Assembly: GCA_038210445.1 (NCBI GenBank)
Contig: JBBQWQ010000039.1
Location: 1 to 64,000 of the forward strand
Reading direction: 5' to 3'
DNA from: JABFRG01 sp038210445
Lineage (GTDB): Bacteria; Myxococcota_A; Polyangia; Polyangiales; Polyangiaceae
DNA: 64,000 nt
Below the pieces are notes generated by a model. It worked only from the letters and a program-made list of their open reading frames with translations. It made no database searches and was not told where the DNA came from. Below are positions 36,977 to 48,749 of this stretch, piece by piece; within the stretch, counting starts at the first letter, position 1; every line of letters starts with the position of its first letter. Position numbers and translations under genes: made by a program.

Positions 36977-39150
36977 GATTCGGGCTGGTGCACCGCATCA
37001 TGACCAACGCCCTGGCCGCGCTCGGCGTGTTGGCGGTGGTCAACAGCGCGTCGATGAGCCCGTGGGTCAACGTCATCACGCTCGGAGGCCTGGCCCTTGC
37101 CATCGCCGTACCGGAGGGATGGCAACAAAAGGCCTGGTTGCGCCACGTGGCCACCGCAGGCCCGCTGGTGCTCTTCTTTGTTGAAGGTGGCCGGCTCCTC
37201 TCCGGTCAATCGGCGCTCGACGTCGCCGTGGAGTTCGCAGCGCTCTTGCAGGTGGTGCGTCTGGCCACCCGCCGCGGCGCCGCCCACGACCAGCAGATCA
37301 TCTTGCTCGCGCTGCTCCACTTCGTAGTGGGCACCGTGCTCGGCGGCGGGCTCGCGTTCGGGCTGTGCTTTCTGGGGTTCTTGGTGGTGGCGCCCGGCGC
37401 TCTGGTGCTCTCGCACCTACGCCGAGAGGTGGAAGGCAACTACCGTCAGGGCGCGCGCGATCGCACCGGCCTCCCGGTCGACGTCCCGCGCATTCTCCGA
37501 AGCCGCCGGGTGGTGGGGCGAGGGTTTCTCTTCGCCACCGGGCTGCTCAGCATTCCCATCTTCATCTTCACCGCGGCGCTGTTCCTGTTGTTCCCGCGGG
37601 TGGGGCTCTCTCTGCTCCTCATCAACCACGCGCGCCCCGGCCGCATGGTCGGCTTCTCCGACCGCGTCGACCTGGGCGACGTCGGTGTATTGCGCAATGA
37701 TCCGGCCATCGCCCTGCGCTTCGAGGTGCCGAACCTTCCCGACCCGCCGCCCGCCCGCATCACCTTGCGGCTCCGCGGCACCGGGTTCGACGCCTACGAC
37801 GGCCGCGCCTGGGCGCGCACCGTGGTGGAGCGACGCGCCGAGTCGCGCTTCGGCGACACCTATTCGATCACGCGCATGCCCAAGCCGAGCGACCGCATCG
37901 TCTCGTTCGATCTCGAGCCCATCGATCCGCCGGTCCTCTTCTTTCCCCAGCAAACAGTGGCCTTTCGCGTACGCCAGCAGGGCGACGCCATGCTCTCGGA
38001 GCCCACGCTCATCTCGCGCGGCCCGGAGGGCGAATATCGCTACGGCGGGGCCGACACCCGCGGACTGCGCTACGAAGTGTACGTCGCGGCCGACGACGAG
38101 CTGGTCACCGGACCGCCGCTGCAAGAGCTCGACCGCCGGCGCTATCTCGCGCTGCCCTCCACCTTTCCCAAGCGCATCGCCGAGCTCGCCGAGGAGTGGA
38201 CCAAGAACGAGCCAACGCCGCGCGCCAAGGCCAAGGCCATCGAAGAGCACCTGAAGAAGGACTTCGTCTACGACACCAACTCGCCCTCCGGCGGAACCGC
38301 GCAGCCGGTCGACCACTTCTTGTTCGAATCGAAGAAGGGCCACTGCGAGTTCTTCTCCACCTCGATGGCCCTCATGCTGCGCGCGGTGCACATTCCCAGC
38401 CGCAACGTCACTGGCTTCGTGGGCGGAACCTACAATCGGTTCGGCAAGTACTATGCGGTGCGCGAGGGCGACGCCCACTCGTGGATCGAAGCCTACATCG
38501 ACGACGGCCAACGCTCTGGCTGGCAAACCTTCGACCCCACACCCTCGGCCGGCGCGCAGCCGCTCCAGTCGACCACCGGCGCGTGGGTGTATCTGCGCGA
38601 TCTGGTGGAGGCTATGTCGCAACGCTGGACGCAGCACGTGGTGGGCTACGATCTGCGGCAACAGCTGCACATCGTCGACTCGCTGACGTCACGCTACGAG
38701 CGCGCGCGGGGCAGGGCAGGGCTCACCCGCGGTCTCGGTGAGCGACTCACGAGGCCGCCGGTGGTGGGCGGCGTGCTGTGCCTGCTCGGCGTGGGGGTCT
38801 ACGTAGTGTGGCGACGGCGCCAGCGCGGCACGCCCAAAGACCTTCCGGCCAGGCCGCTGCCCGAGAGCCGCGAGGTGCAGAACGCCGCCGCCATGTACCG
38901 CGCGCTGGAGCAGGCGCTCCTCGCCCATGGCCTGATGCGCCCAGCCGAGCAGCCGCCGCTGCGCTACGCGGAGTCGCTGGAAAAGCGCGGGCACCCGCTG
39001 GCCGACGAGGTCTTCGAGCTCACGCAGATCTACCTCGGCGTACGCTTCGGCGGCGAGACCCTGGAGCCCTCCGCGCGCAAGGACTACGACGCCCGCGTTC
39101 GCGACCTGCGCCTGCAAAAGCTCACAGGCGCCCCCCAAAGCGCCGCGTAA
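36973..39150 (+). CDS. transglutaminase-like membrane protein (TgpA type)
   Basis: This encodes 725 residues. Six or so hydrophobic segments fall within the first 220 residues, and one more near 595-615 is followed by a cytosolic DUF4129-like tail. The large periplasmic part carries the papain-like triad: Cys458 in KKGHCEFFST, His501 in DAHSWIEA and Asp521 in FDPTPS. TgpA proteins are periplasmic transglutaminase-like enzymes. The GTG start overlaps the DUF58 stop. All three catalytic residues are present, so it is likely active; the substrate is unknown. Confidence 0.92.
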   Translation: MRFGLVHRIMTNALAALGVLAVVNSASMSPWVNVITLGGLALAIAVPEGWQQKAWLRHVATAGPLVLFFVEGGRLLSGQSALDVAVEFAALLQVVRLATRRGAAHDQQIILLALLHFVVGTVLGGGLAFGLCFLGFLVVAPGALVLSHLRREVEGNYRQGARDRTGLPVDVPRILRSRRVVGRGFLFATGLLSIPIFIFTAALFLLFPRVGLSLLLINHARPGRMVGFSDRVDLGDVGVLRNDPAIALRFEVPNLPDPPPARITLRLRGTGFDAYDGRAWARTVVERRAESRFGDTYSITRMPKPSDRIVSFDLEPIDPPVLFFPQQTVAFRVRQQGDAMLSEPTLISRGPEGEYRYGGADTRGLRYEVYVAADDELVTGPPLQELDRRRYLALPSTFPKRIAELAEEWTKNEPTPRAKAKAIEEHLKKDFVYDTNSPSGGTAQPVDHFLFESKKGHCEFFSTSMALMLRAVHIPSRNVTGFVGGTYNRFGKYYAVREGDAHSWIEAYIDDGQRSGWQTFDPTPSAGAQPLQSTTGAWVYLRDLVEAMSQRWTQHVVGYDLRQQLHIVDSLTSRYERARGRAGLTRGLGERLTRPPVVGGVLCLLGVGVYVVWRRRQRGTPKDLPARPLPESREVQNAAAMYRALEQALLAHGLMRPAEQPPLRYAESLEKRGHPLADEVFELTQIYLGVRFGGETLEPSARKDYDARVRDLRLQKLTGAPQSAA

Positions 39151-39165
39151 GCGAGTAGAGGGCGG

Positions 39166-41781
<2,616 letters not shown>

Positions 41782-41946
41782 GATGTTCTCCCTGGCGTGG
41801 CGCAACGCGCCCGCCCCCTACGAAATTCGACTTCGACCTGCGTCAGAAACGGGAGCAGTCCCATTGCGCAGGAGGCGCGAAGCTGCGGCCTCCTCCGACG
41901 TCGGTCTCGGGGATCAGGTTAAGCGTTCTCGAACCAATCGCAAGAG

Positions 41947-41989
41947 GCGTGCCGCATGTTCAAGGGAAGGCGCAAGGCCTGCGGCACGC
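41947..41989. terminator. hairpin between the kinase operon and clpB
   Basis: GCGTGCCGCA (41947-41956) and TGCGGCACGC (41980-41989) form a perfect 10-bp inverted repeat with a 23-nt loop. It lies 48 bp beyond the end of the four-gene kinase operon on the minus strand, so it may terminate it. No T-tract follows. Confidence 0.4.
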
Positions 41990-42036
41990 GCAGATTCCGG
42001 TGCCTCAGCCTGGACGTCGCTCCAGAGGCGCGAGCC

Positions 42037-42516
42037 TCAGGGGCAGGCGCGACCGACGAACTGTACGCATCGAACGCGGCGCTGGGCGGCATCGGTGCTG
42101 GTGGCGGTCTCGCCCGTGCCAAAGTTCACCGTGAAGCGCGCCGTCAGGTCCGAGGTCAACGTGTCGGTCCAAAAGGGCTCGTCGGTGGGCGTGTCGGGGA
42201 ACGCGGCGCCGTCGATGGCCAGGTCGACCTCGATGGCGCCCCGCTGCTCGCGGTGAAGATCCTCGTCTACCAACGTGAGCAGCTCCTTCACCGTCGGCAA
42301 GCGCAGCGGCGATGCGCACGCCGCTCGTGCGCCCAGGTATCCGACCGGCGCACCCACCTTGCGATCCCAGCGGAGACCCGTCTCCTGGTCGCAAATGGTG
42401 GTCGAGTTGACGTCGAAGCGTTGGTACTGCGCGGCCGGCGCGGCAGCGGTCACCACGTGGGTCGCCAAGGCCACCGCGGCGATGCATGCACCCTGCACAA
42501 ATAGGGATCGTTTCAT
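42037..42516 (-). CDS. secreted DUF1566 (Lcl-type C-terminal) protein
   Basis: This encodes 159 residues with a signal peptide (about 1-26). CDQETGLRWDRKVGAP, CASPLRLPTVKELLTLVDED and QRRVRCVQF are the standard blocks of the DUF1566/Lcl C-terminal domain, common in large surface proteins of Deltaproteobacteria and Myxococcota. Its start overlaps the stop of the preceding gene by 4 bp. It is the last gene of the kinase operon; its function is unknown. Confidence 0.78.
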   Translation of the reverse strand: MKRSLFVQGACIAAVALATHVVTAAAPAAQYQRFDVNSTTICDQETGLRWDRKVGAPVGYLGARAACASPLRLPTVKELLTLVDEDLHREQRGAIEVDLAIDGAAFPDTPTDEPFWTDTLTSDLTARFTVNFGTGETATSTDAAQRRVRCVQFVGRACP

Positions 42517-43115
42517 TGGACGTCCACGATGCACACCACGGAGGCGTCGCGTTCGGGGCTGGCCACCACGGCGCCGGTGGCCGCGTTGACGAACCAGTGC
42601 TGGATCGGGTTGGCGGCGGGCCGACGAATCGACGAGGTCCACAAGAGGCCCGAGATGGGAGAGAAGCCAGCCGGCAAAACGCTGCTGCGATTGGGTCGGT
42701 AGTCGAGCAGCGTGACAAGCTCGATGCGGGTGGGCAGGCGATACCCAGCCCTACACTTACCGACCGCCGCGGCGAAGGTCGCTGCGGGAACGATCACCTG
42801 CGAAAACGTGAGCACACCTGCGCTGGCGCTCGTCACCTTGATGGTGACATCGTTGCCAACAGTGCCGTACTCGGCAGGGTTGACCACCCCGGCGTCGGGC
42901 TCGTTGGGCATGATCCATTTGGGCCAGCTGGCAGGACGCACACCGGGCGGCACCACCACGTCGCCGGCGGCGTCGACCGCGCCATCGAGCCCGCCGACGC
43001 TGCCATCGGTTCCGCCGTCGGCTACCCCGCTGTAGCCGTCGAGGCTCAGCAGGCTATTGCAACCTACACCCATTGCCAAAAGGAGCAGTGAGCCAGCGAG
43101 GGCAGGGCGACGCAT
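42513..43115 (-). CDS. DUF1566-containing lipoprotein
   Basis: This encodes 200 residues. The lipobox MGVGC ends the signal, then an Asp/Gly-rich linker leads to a DUF1566-like domain (CRAGYRLPTRIELVTLLDYR, GLLWTSS, VVCIVD). It resembles its downstream neighbour and the two probably arose from one ancestor. An upstream ATG at 43133 is in frame but would overlap the preceding stop and lengthen the signal. Confidence 0.75.
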   Translation of the reverse strand: MRRPALAGSLLLLAMGVGCNSLLSLDGYSGVADGGTDGSVGGLDGAVDAAGDVVVPPGVRPASWPKWIMPNEPDAGVVNPAEYGTVGNDVTIKVTSASAGVLTFSQVIVPAATFAAAVGKCRAGYRLPTRIELVTLLDYRPNRSSVLPAGFSPISGLLWTSSIRRPAANPIQHWFVNAATGAVVASPERDASVVCIVDVQ

Positions 43116-43119
43116 GCGG

Positions 43120-44124
43120 CTAAAAGGTTCCATGAAACCCTGCGCTGGCCGGGCCGAGGTAGGGCGTCATGCGGGCGGCGTTCCCTTTTGCCTGTGCTTT
43201 GCCTCCCAGAAAAAGCCCTACCACCGCCAGTGCGAGACCCGCGCCCCCGGCGATGAAGCCGATGGTCGCCACCGTTCCCGCAGTGCGCGCACCGTCGAGC
43301 TTGTCTTGGTAGCCCGGCGCGCAGCCGGCTTTACCGTTGGTGCAGGATGCATCGAGGGTGCTCTTCTGGTTGAGCGCGCTGATGCCGGCGATGGTACCGA
43401 CGGCGGCGCCGCCGGCAGCGATGCCGAGACCGATGGGCACCAGCGGCGACATGTGATCCGTGGCCTGCGGCGGGGAAGGCGGCGGCGCGATGGCATTGCC
43501 GGCGACTTTCTGAGCCGGCACCACCACCACGAGCTTCACGCTTCCGGAGGCGCCCTCTTCCAGCGTGGCAGCGGCGCGTGCCTCGGGCCCGTCGCCCACC
43601 CGCGCCACCACGTCGTGCTTGCCGGGGTTGACGGTGCGCGCCTCGGAGAGCGCCTCGGCGGGCACCGCCTGTCCGTCGATGGTCACGCTGGGCGCCCCGA
43701 ATGCGCCCTTCGGCGTGAGCTCGATCTCCACCCGCAGCGCGGCCAGCTTGGGCTTGAGGTCGGCGGCGAGCTTGGTCGCTTCGGTGCGGGCATCGGTGGA
43801 GCGCGAGGTCTCGTCGGCGGTCACCGGAATGACCGTGACTTGGAGCGCGACGTCGCGCGCCTCCACGTACTTCTTGATGGCGGCGTAGGCCTTCGCCAGC
43901 TCGATGCCGGTCACCGGTGTGCGACCGAGCGCGTGCGCAGCCTTGAACTTCTCGGCCGCGCCCGGCAAGTCGCCGGCGTCGCGGAGGGCCCGCGCTTGCT
44001 TGATGAGCGCGCGCGCCGACTCCATGTCGGCAGACGAGGGACCGGGCGTCTGCGCCGAGGCCATGGGCGCGGCGCACACCAGCGCGGCGCACAAAAAGAG
44101 AGCACGGCTACCGTAGAATTTCAT
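43120..44124 (-). CDS. TPR-like envelope protein with C-terminal membrane spans
   Basis: This encodes 334 residues. A signal peptide (ends MASAQTP) is followed by a TPR-like helical region (KQARALRDAGDLPGAAEKFK), a beta-rich PEGA-like part (APSVTIDGQAVPAEA), and two hydrophobic Gly/Ala segments near 225-250 and 285-310. It follows the kinase with a 17-bp overlap, matching the kinase-PEGA order at 8875-11655. It is probably an envelope partner of the kinase; direct interaction is inference. Confidence 0.72.
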   Translation of the reverse strand: MKFYGSRALFLCAALVCAAPMASAQTPGPSSADMESARALIKQARALRDAGDLPGAAEKFKAAHALGRTPVTGIELAKAYAAIKKYVEARDVALQVTVIPVTADETSRSTDARTEATKLAADLKPKLAALRVEIELTPKGAFGAPSVTIDGQAVPAEALSEARTVNPGKHDVVARVGDGPEARAAATLEEGASGSVKLVVVVPAQKVAGNAIAPPPSPPQATDHMSPLVPIGLGIAAGGAAVGTIAGISALNQKSTLDASCTNGKAGCAPGYQDKLDGARTAGTVATIGFIAGGAGLALAVVGLFLGGKAQAKGNAARMTPYLGPASAGFHGTF

Positions 44125-45454
44125 CTTCGGGAGGCTTTACCGGGTGGGCAGAGGTCGCGGGAGAAGCGGGGGCTGCGGCAGTCGCCGTCGGGCCGGGTTT
44201 GATGGGTACCTTGAGTTTTCCGGTGGGCAGGGCGGCGATGGTGCGGGTGGGCAACGCCGCGAGGGTGGGCGCGGCGCTCGCCGAGCCCGTCGCCAACGCG
44301 AGTGGATCGGCAGTAGGAACGCTGATTGCGGCGGCACCCAGCGAGGGCGCAGACGCGGGCGGCTCGGGTCCGGCGTGAGCTCCACTGCCCCGCCCGTACA
44401 CTGCGGCGCCCCCACCCACCAGTCCCAGCGCCACCATGGCCAGGCCCAGCGCAATGTACAGACCCTTGCGCGAAGGCGGCGGCGCCAGCGTGGTGGGGTC
44501 CAGATCGCCGGTGCCGAGCGTTCGGCTCATGGACGCCGGCTGCGACGCCCGCGGCTTGACGCTCGAGAACGACGGCGCCTCGCCGCTTTGTCGGCTGGCG
44601 CCCAGGAGCGCCACGGTGAGCGCCTCCGCGAGCTCCTTGGCCGATCCGAAGCGGGCCTCGGGCGTGAGCGCACAGGCGCGCTCGAACCACACGTCGACGG
44701 CCGCGGGGAGCTCGGGCCGCTGCGCGCAGGGGAGGGGGAGCGGATCGTTGTGAATCTTCATGGTGAGGGCGCCCACTGTCTCCGCATCGAAGGGGCGCAT
44801 GCCCACCAGCGCTTCGTAGGCCACCACGCCCACCGCCCACAGGTCGGCCCGGTGATCGATATTCTTCGCGCCGATGAGCTGCTCGGGGCTCATGTACAGC
44901 GGCGAGCCCATGACCGATCCGGTCTTGGTCTCCTTGCCGATGTTGGTCATGGCGGCGCCCTTGGCGATGCCGAAATCCAGGAGCTTCACGAACACCGCGC
45001 CGTCGCCAGCGTCGCAGAGGAACACGTTGTCGGGCTTGATGTCGCGGTGGATGATCCCTGCGGCGTGGGCCTTCTCGAGGGCCCGACAGAGCTGCGAGAC
45101 GATCTCCACCACCAACGCGGGCGTGAGCTGCCCGAGCTCGGCCAGCGCGTCGCCGAGGCTTCGCCCCTCGAGGAACTCCATGACGATGTAGGGCACGCCT
45201 TCGGGGCTGATCCCGTGGTCGAAGGTCTGCACCACGTGCGGGCTCTTCACCTGCGCGGCCGCCGCTGCCTCCCGTGAGAAGCGCGTCTTCGCCTCGGCGT
45301 TGGACGCGTAGGCGTCGGCGATGAACTTCACCACCACCCGGCTGTGCAAGGAGAGGTGCTCCGCGAGCCATACGCTGCCCATGCCCCCTTCGCCGAGCGG
45401 ACGCTCGAGGCGGACATTCGGGGTTATGAGCATGCCGGGTTCGAGCTTCACCAC
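44108..45454 (-). CDS. membrane-anchored Ser/Thr protein kinase
   Basis: This is a 448-residue Hanks-type kinase: Gly loop GEGGMGSVW, VVVK lysine, catalytic HRDIKPDN, DFG, and GSPLYMSPEQ in the activation segment, all intact. One hydrophobic span near 330-352 precedes an Ala/Pro/Thr-rich tail. I chose the GTG at 45454 because GAAGG lies just upstream; a GTG at 45517 and an ATG at 45433 are also in frame. It heads a four-gene operon with overlaps: kinase, TPR protein and two DUF1566 proteins. Confidence 0.9.
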   Translation of the reverse strand: MVKLEPGMLITPNVRLERPLGEGGMGSVWLAEHLSLHSRVVVKFIADAYASNAEAKTRFSREAAAAAQVKSPHVVQTFDHGISPEGVPYIVMEFLEGRSLGDALAELGQLTPALVVEIVSQLCRALEKAHAAGIIHRDIKPDNVFLCDAGDGAVFVKLLDFGIAKGAAMTNIGKETKTGSVMGSPLYMSPEQLIGAKNIDHRADLWAVGVVAYEALVGMRPFDAETVGALTMKIHNDPLPLPCAQRPELPAAVDVWFERACALTPEARFGSAKELAEALTVALLGASRQSGEAPSFSSVKPRASQPASMSRTLGTGDLDPTTLAPPPSRKGLYIALGLAMVALGLVGGGAAVYGRGSGAHAGPEPPASAPSLGAAAISVPTADPLALATGSASAAPTLAALPTRTIAALPTGKLKVPIKPGPTATAAAPASPATSAHPVKPPEDEILR

Positions 45455-45691
45455 TTCACCTTCGAGAATCGCGCCAATGCGCTCCCCTCGCAACTTCTTT
45501 GCCGTACCCCGGATCACGAAAAGTACGGCGATTCTGGTCGATTGCCCGCTGTGCCACCTCGCCTAGCCATGATCGCCGTGCCGGGTGCGAGGCACCCCTA
45601 CCTTGGCAATTTCGCCGGCGTACACTGGGAGATCTGCAAACTTCGCAGAGCGGCACGCAACGTGCGAGCATTGCGGGTCGAGGGACTGCGC

Positions 45692-46819
45692 ATGAAGAAG
45701 AACCTTTGGTTTGCATCGATGGTCTCGCTCGCGTCGCTGGCCGCGCTGGGGAGCGCTGCCGGGGCGTGCTCCGCTGCGGCCTCCGACCTGAGCGCCACCC
45801 GTGGCGAGAGCAAGGGGGACGACGCCGCGGCCACACCGGGCCTGGGCGGCGACGGGGCGACGGGGGCCGACGGGGGCGACCCCATCGAGAGCCTCGTCTT
45901 CATCCACGCCTCGCCGAACCTACCGGCCTTCCGCGTGTGCTTCGACGCGCTCTCGGACCAAGCTCCGCTACCGCGGAGTCGACCCATGCCGCGCTCCAAT
46001 ACAGTGGGGGTAGATGTAGGCAGCGCAGCCTACGTCGAGCTGGGCGTGGACGCGGCGGTACTGCGCGCAGCCGGCGCGACGCTTCCGGCGCACGTCATCA
46101 GCGTCGACGAGCTGGCCGACAAAGCCAACGTGCCCTGCGGCGTGCTCATGGACAACCTTCGTAGTCGCAGCCAGCTGGGCATCAACTACTGGGACGTCAC
46201 CGTGCCCGCTGCCGCGCTGGGCGCCGGCGCCCACGCCATCGCCGTGGTCGGGTGCTCCAATGCGTTCGGCTCCAACCAGACCGAATGCGCCGTGTTCAAG
46301 AACGGCACGGTGGATCCGAAGAACGGCACCATCGCCGTGAAGTACCTGAACCTCCCGGGGCGCACAACGCAGGTCTTCAGCGTGGCGGCCGCGCAGCTCA
46401 CCCCCAGCGCCGACCCGGTCAGCTTCCGTTTCAACGATGTCCTTGGCACCGCGGCCTTTGGCGAGAGGACCGAGCTGAAGCAGCAAGGAGAGAGCCAAGC
46501 GGACTTCGATCCGAAGGTCATCGAGGCGTCGACCTTCTCGACGACCGGCGGCGCGTCGCTCCAGCAAACGATGATCGCCACCCAAGCCTACACGGCGCCG
46601 CTGGTTCTCCCGCGGCTCTACTTTCGGCCCGACAACCCGGTCACCTTGGTGCTCGTCGGCGCGCGCTCCCCGATTCCGGGGCACCCGGGCCGCGCCCTGC
46701 ACCTCATCGCCATTCCGTCGCGTGATCCCGAACGGCCGGTGGTGGCGCCCGACGCTGGTACGTTGCCGACCTTCGACGCGGGCGGCCCCGACGCAGCGCG
46801 CGACGCGACGCGCGACTGA
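45692..46819 (+). CDS. lipoprotein with DUF4397-like domain
   Basis: This encodes 375 residues. The lipobox is AAGAC, with GAGGG eight bases upstream of the ATG. FIHASPNLPAFRVCFD resembles the start of DUF4397 domains, which often occur in surface or spore-related proteins. The C-terminus is Asp/Ala-rich (repeats such as DAARDATRD). Its function is unknown. It is divergent from the kinase operon, with 237 bp between in which no other element was seen. Confidence 0.7.
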   Translation: MKKNLWFASMVSLASLAALGSAAGACSAAASDLSATRGESKGDDAAATPGLGGDGATGADGGDPIESLVFIHASPNLPAFRVCFDALSDQAPLPRSRPMPRSNTVGVDVGSAAYVELGVDAAVLRAAGATLPAHVISVDELADKANVPCGVLMDNLRSRSQLGINYWDVTVPAAALGAGAHAIAVVGCSNAFGSNQTECAVFKNGTVDPKNGTIAVKYLNLPGRTTQVFSVAAAQLTPSADPVSFRFNDVLGTAAFGERTELKQQGESQADFDPKVIEASTFSTTGGASLQQTMIATQAYTAPLVLPRLYFRPDNPVTLVLVGARSPIPGHPGRALHLIAIPSRDPERPVVAPDAGTLPTFDAGGPDAARDATRD

Positions 46820-46857
46820 CCTTGACCCCACGGCCGCGGTCGTGCGCTCCTGAACGC

Positions 46858-47724
46858 GTGACCGCAGCGTGGACCATGCTCAAGGATGCGGCGCGACTCT
46901 TTCGCAAGCGAGGGGGCCGCCTGCTCAGCGGAGCCATCGCGTTCTACGCGCTCCTTTCCATCGTGCCGATGCTGGTGATCGTCCTGCAGGTAGTGGCAAG
47001 CTTTAGCCAGGGCGATGCGGCGCACGCGTTCGTCTTGCACGAGCTCGGGCGCTGGGTCGGTGTCGCGGGCGCCGCAACCGTTGGTGAGCTGCTGGACCGT
47101 ACGCGCCACGAGGGGAGCGGTGTGGTCGCCAGCGCCGGCAGCTCGCTCCTCGTGCTCTACGGCTCCACGCGGCTCTGGTCGCAACTGCAGCGGGCGCTCG
47201 ACATTCTCTGGGGCGTCGAGAAGCCCGAGTCCGCGGGCTGGAAGGAGAGCGCGCTGGGCCAGCTTCGAAAGCGCGGGCTGGCCTTCTTGCTGGTGCTCTT
47301 CACCGGGCTCGCGCTCGCCGCGCTGCTGGTGGGCCACACCCTGCTCGCCAGGTTGCGCGTAGACGACGTGGCCGAGGGCGCCTCGCGGGTCGTCGAAGGC
47401 TTCGGATCACTGGCCGTCACGGCCGGGCTCTTCACGTTGATCTTCCGCTTTCTCCCGCACGCCAAGGTCACTACCAAGGAGGCCTTTCGCGGCGGCTTGG
47501 TCACCGCCATTTTGCTCACGCTGGGTTCGCTCCTGGTGAGCGCCTACGTGGCGCACAAGGCGGCGAGCTCTGCCTACGGGGCGGCCACCTCGCTGGTGAT
47601 GCTGCTCCTCTACGTGCACTACTCGGCGCACGTGTTCTTCTTCGGCGCAGCGCTCACCTGCGTGCAGCAAAAGGCCTCGCCGGCGTTGGAAGACTCGCCA
47701 GACCGCGCGATACTGCCCTCGTGA
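46858..47724 (+). CDS. YihY/BrkB-family inner-membrane protein
   Basis: This encodes 288 residues with about six hydrophobic spans. GRLLSGAIAFYALLSIVPML near the N-terminus and the later SSLLVLYGSTRLWSQLQRAL, FRFLPHAKV and YVHYSAHVFFFGA are the family's landmarks. YihY proteins were once called ribonuclease BN in error; their function remains unclear. I chose the GTG at 46858; an ATG at 46876 and a TTG at 46822 are alternatives. The 3' end overlaps the lipid-kinase gene by 4 bp. Confidence 0.85.
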   Translation: MTAAWTMLKDAARLFRKRGGRLLSGAIAFYALLSIVPMLVIVLQVVASFSQGDAAHAFVLHELGRWVGVAGAATVGELLDRTRHEGSGVVASAGSSLLVLYGSTRLWSQLQRALDILWGVEKPESAGWKESALGQLRKRGLAFLLVLFTGLALAALLVGHTLLARLRVDDVAEGASRVVEGFGSLAVTAGLFTLIFRFLPHAKVTTKEAFRGGLVTAILLTLGSLLVSAYVAHKAASSAYGAATSLVMLLLYVHYSAHVFFFGAALTCVQQKASPALEDSPDRAILPS

Positions 47725-48749
47725 AGCACTACCTCCTCGTGGGAAACCCCACCGCACAGAGCGGCAAAAACGTGGAGCGCATCGACCAAGCGCTCTCCCT
47801 CTTCGCGAAAGCTGGCGCCACGGCGACGCTGTTTTCCACGCTGCCGGAGGGTGCGACCATCGCGGCGCTGGCTGCGCATCTGGGCGGCGCCCCGCAAGCG
47901 TATACGGCGGTGGTGGCCATGGGCGGCGACGGCACGTTCCGCGAGGTGGGCGCAGCGCTCCTGGAAATCCCCGAGGACGTTCGCCCGCCGCTGGGCATGC
48001 TGCCCACCGGAACCGCCAACGATCAGGGCAAGAGCTTCGGACTCTCGGCAAGCGAGGAAGCGCTCCCCGACAACGTGGCCATCGTGCTGGCGGGCTTCGA
48101 GACGCGCCTCGACGCCGGCATCGTCTCGCCCCTCGACGAGGAGGGCCGCGTCGTGCGCAAGGACGCCTTCTTCGACTCGTTGAGCTGGGGTCTCACGGCG
48201 CGTGTTCTCCACGCGCGCAACGAAGATCGCGAAGCAGTGCAGAAAATGGGGCCGCTGCAGGAGGTGTACCGTGACCACCTGGTATACGCCGGGGCCTTCG
48301 TGCGCACCTTCCTCGAATCCTACGTCGAAACCGACAAATTCTCCGCCGACGTGGAGATCGACGGAGAGCGCGCCACACTCTCCGGCCTCACCGATCTGGT
48401 GCTCAAGGCCACCCGCGTCTTCGCCGGATCGTGGGTGCTCGAGCGCGGAGGCGCCCACGACGATGGTCTCTTCGAGCTCGTGCCCTTCGTGGGCAAGCGC
48501 GACTGGGCCTCCAAGGCGCTGGTCGCGCTCGACGGCAACCCGCTCACCGAGGACGACCTCAACGAGGTCGGCATCGAGCACTCCAAGAACGTCAGCGGCG
48601 CGAGCTTCGACCTCTCGTTCACGCCAGAGGGCAACATTCCGGTGTACACGCAGATGGACGGCGAAGAGTACGTCCTCGCCCTGCGCTTCCGCATCCACGT
48701 CCTCGCGCGCGCCCTTCGCCTTGTCGTCCCGAGCCCGGTGGAGAAATGA
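47721..48749 (+). CDS. diacylglycerol-kinase-like lipid kinase
   Basis: This is a 342-residue protein of the DAGK catalytic (YegS/BmrU) family, which phosphorylates lipid hydroxyls. LVGNPTAQSGKN at the N-terminus, the nucleotide-binding MGGDGTFREV and LGMLPTGTANDQGKSFG, and the DGLFELV block are visible. Both ends overlap neighbours by 4 bp (GTGA at the start, ATGA at the end), so yihY, this gene and the phosphofructokinase gene are one transcript. Confidence 0.88.
   Translation: MKHYLLVGNPTAQSGKNVERIDQALSLFAKAGATATLFSTLPEGATIAALAAHLGGAPQAYTAVVAMGGDGTFREVGAALLEIPEDVRPPLGMLPTGTANDQGKSFGLSASEEALPDNVAIVLAGFETRLDAGIVSPLDEEGRVVRKDAFFDSLSWGLTARVLHARNEDREAVQKMGPLQEVYRDHLVYAGAFVRTFLESYVETDKFSADVEIDGERATLSGLTDLVLKATRVFAGSWVLERGGAHDDGLFELVPFVGKRDWASKALVALDGNPLTEDDLNEVGIEHSKNVSGASFDLSFTPEGNIPVYTQMDGEEYVLALRFRIHVLARALRLVVPSPVEK

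Noticed and set aside
41782..41946. Heat-shock promoter or CIRCE element upstream of clpB
   Set aside because: No convincing sigma-32-type or CIRCE sequence could be found by eye on the minus strand.
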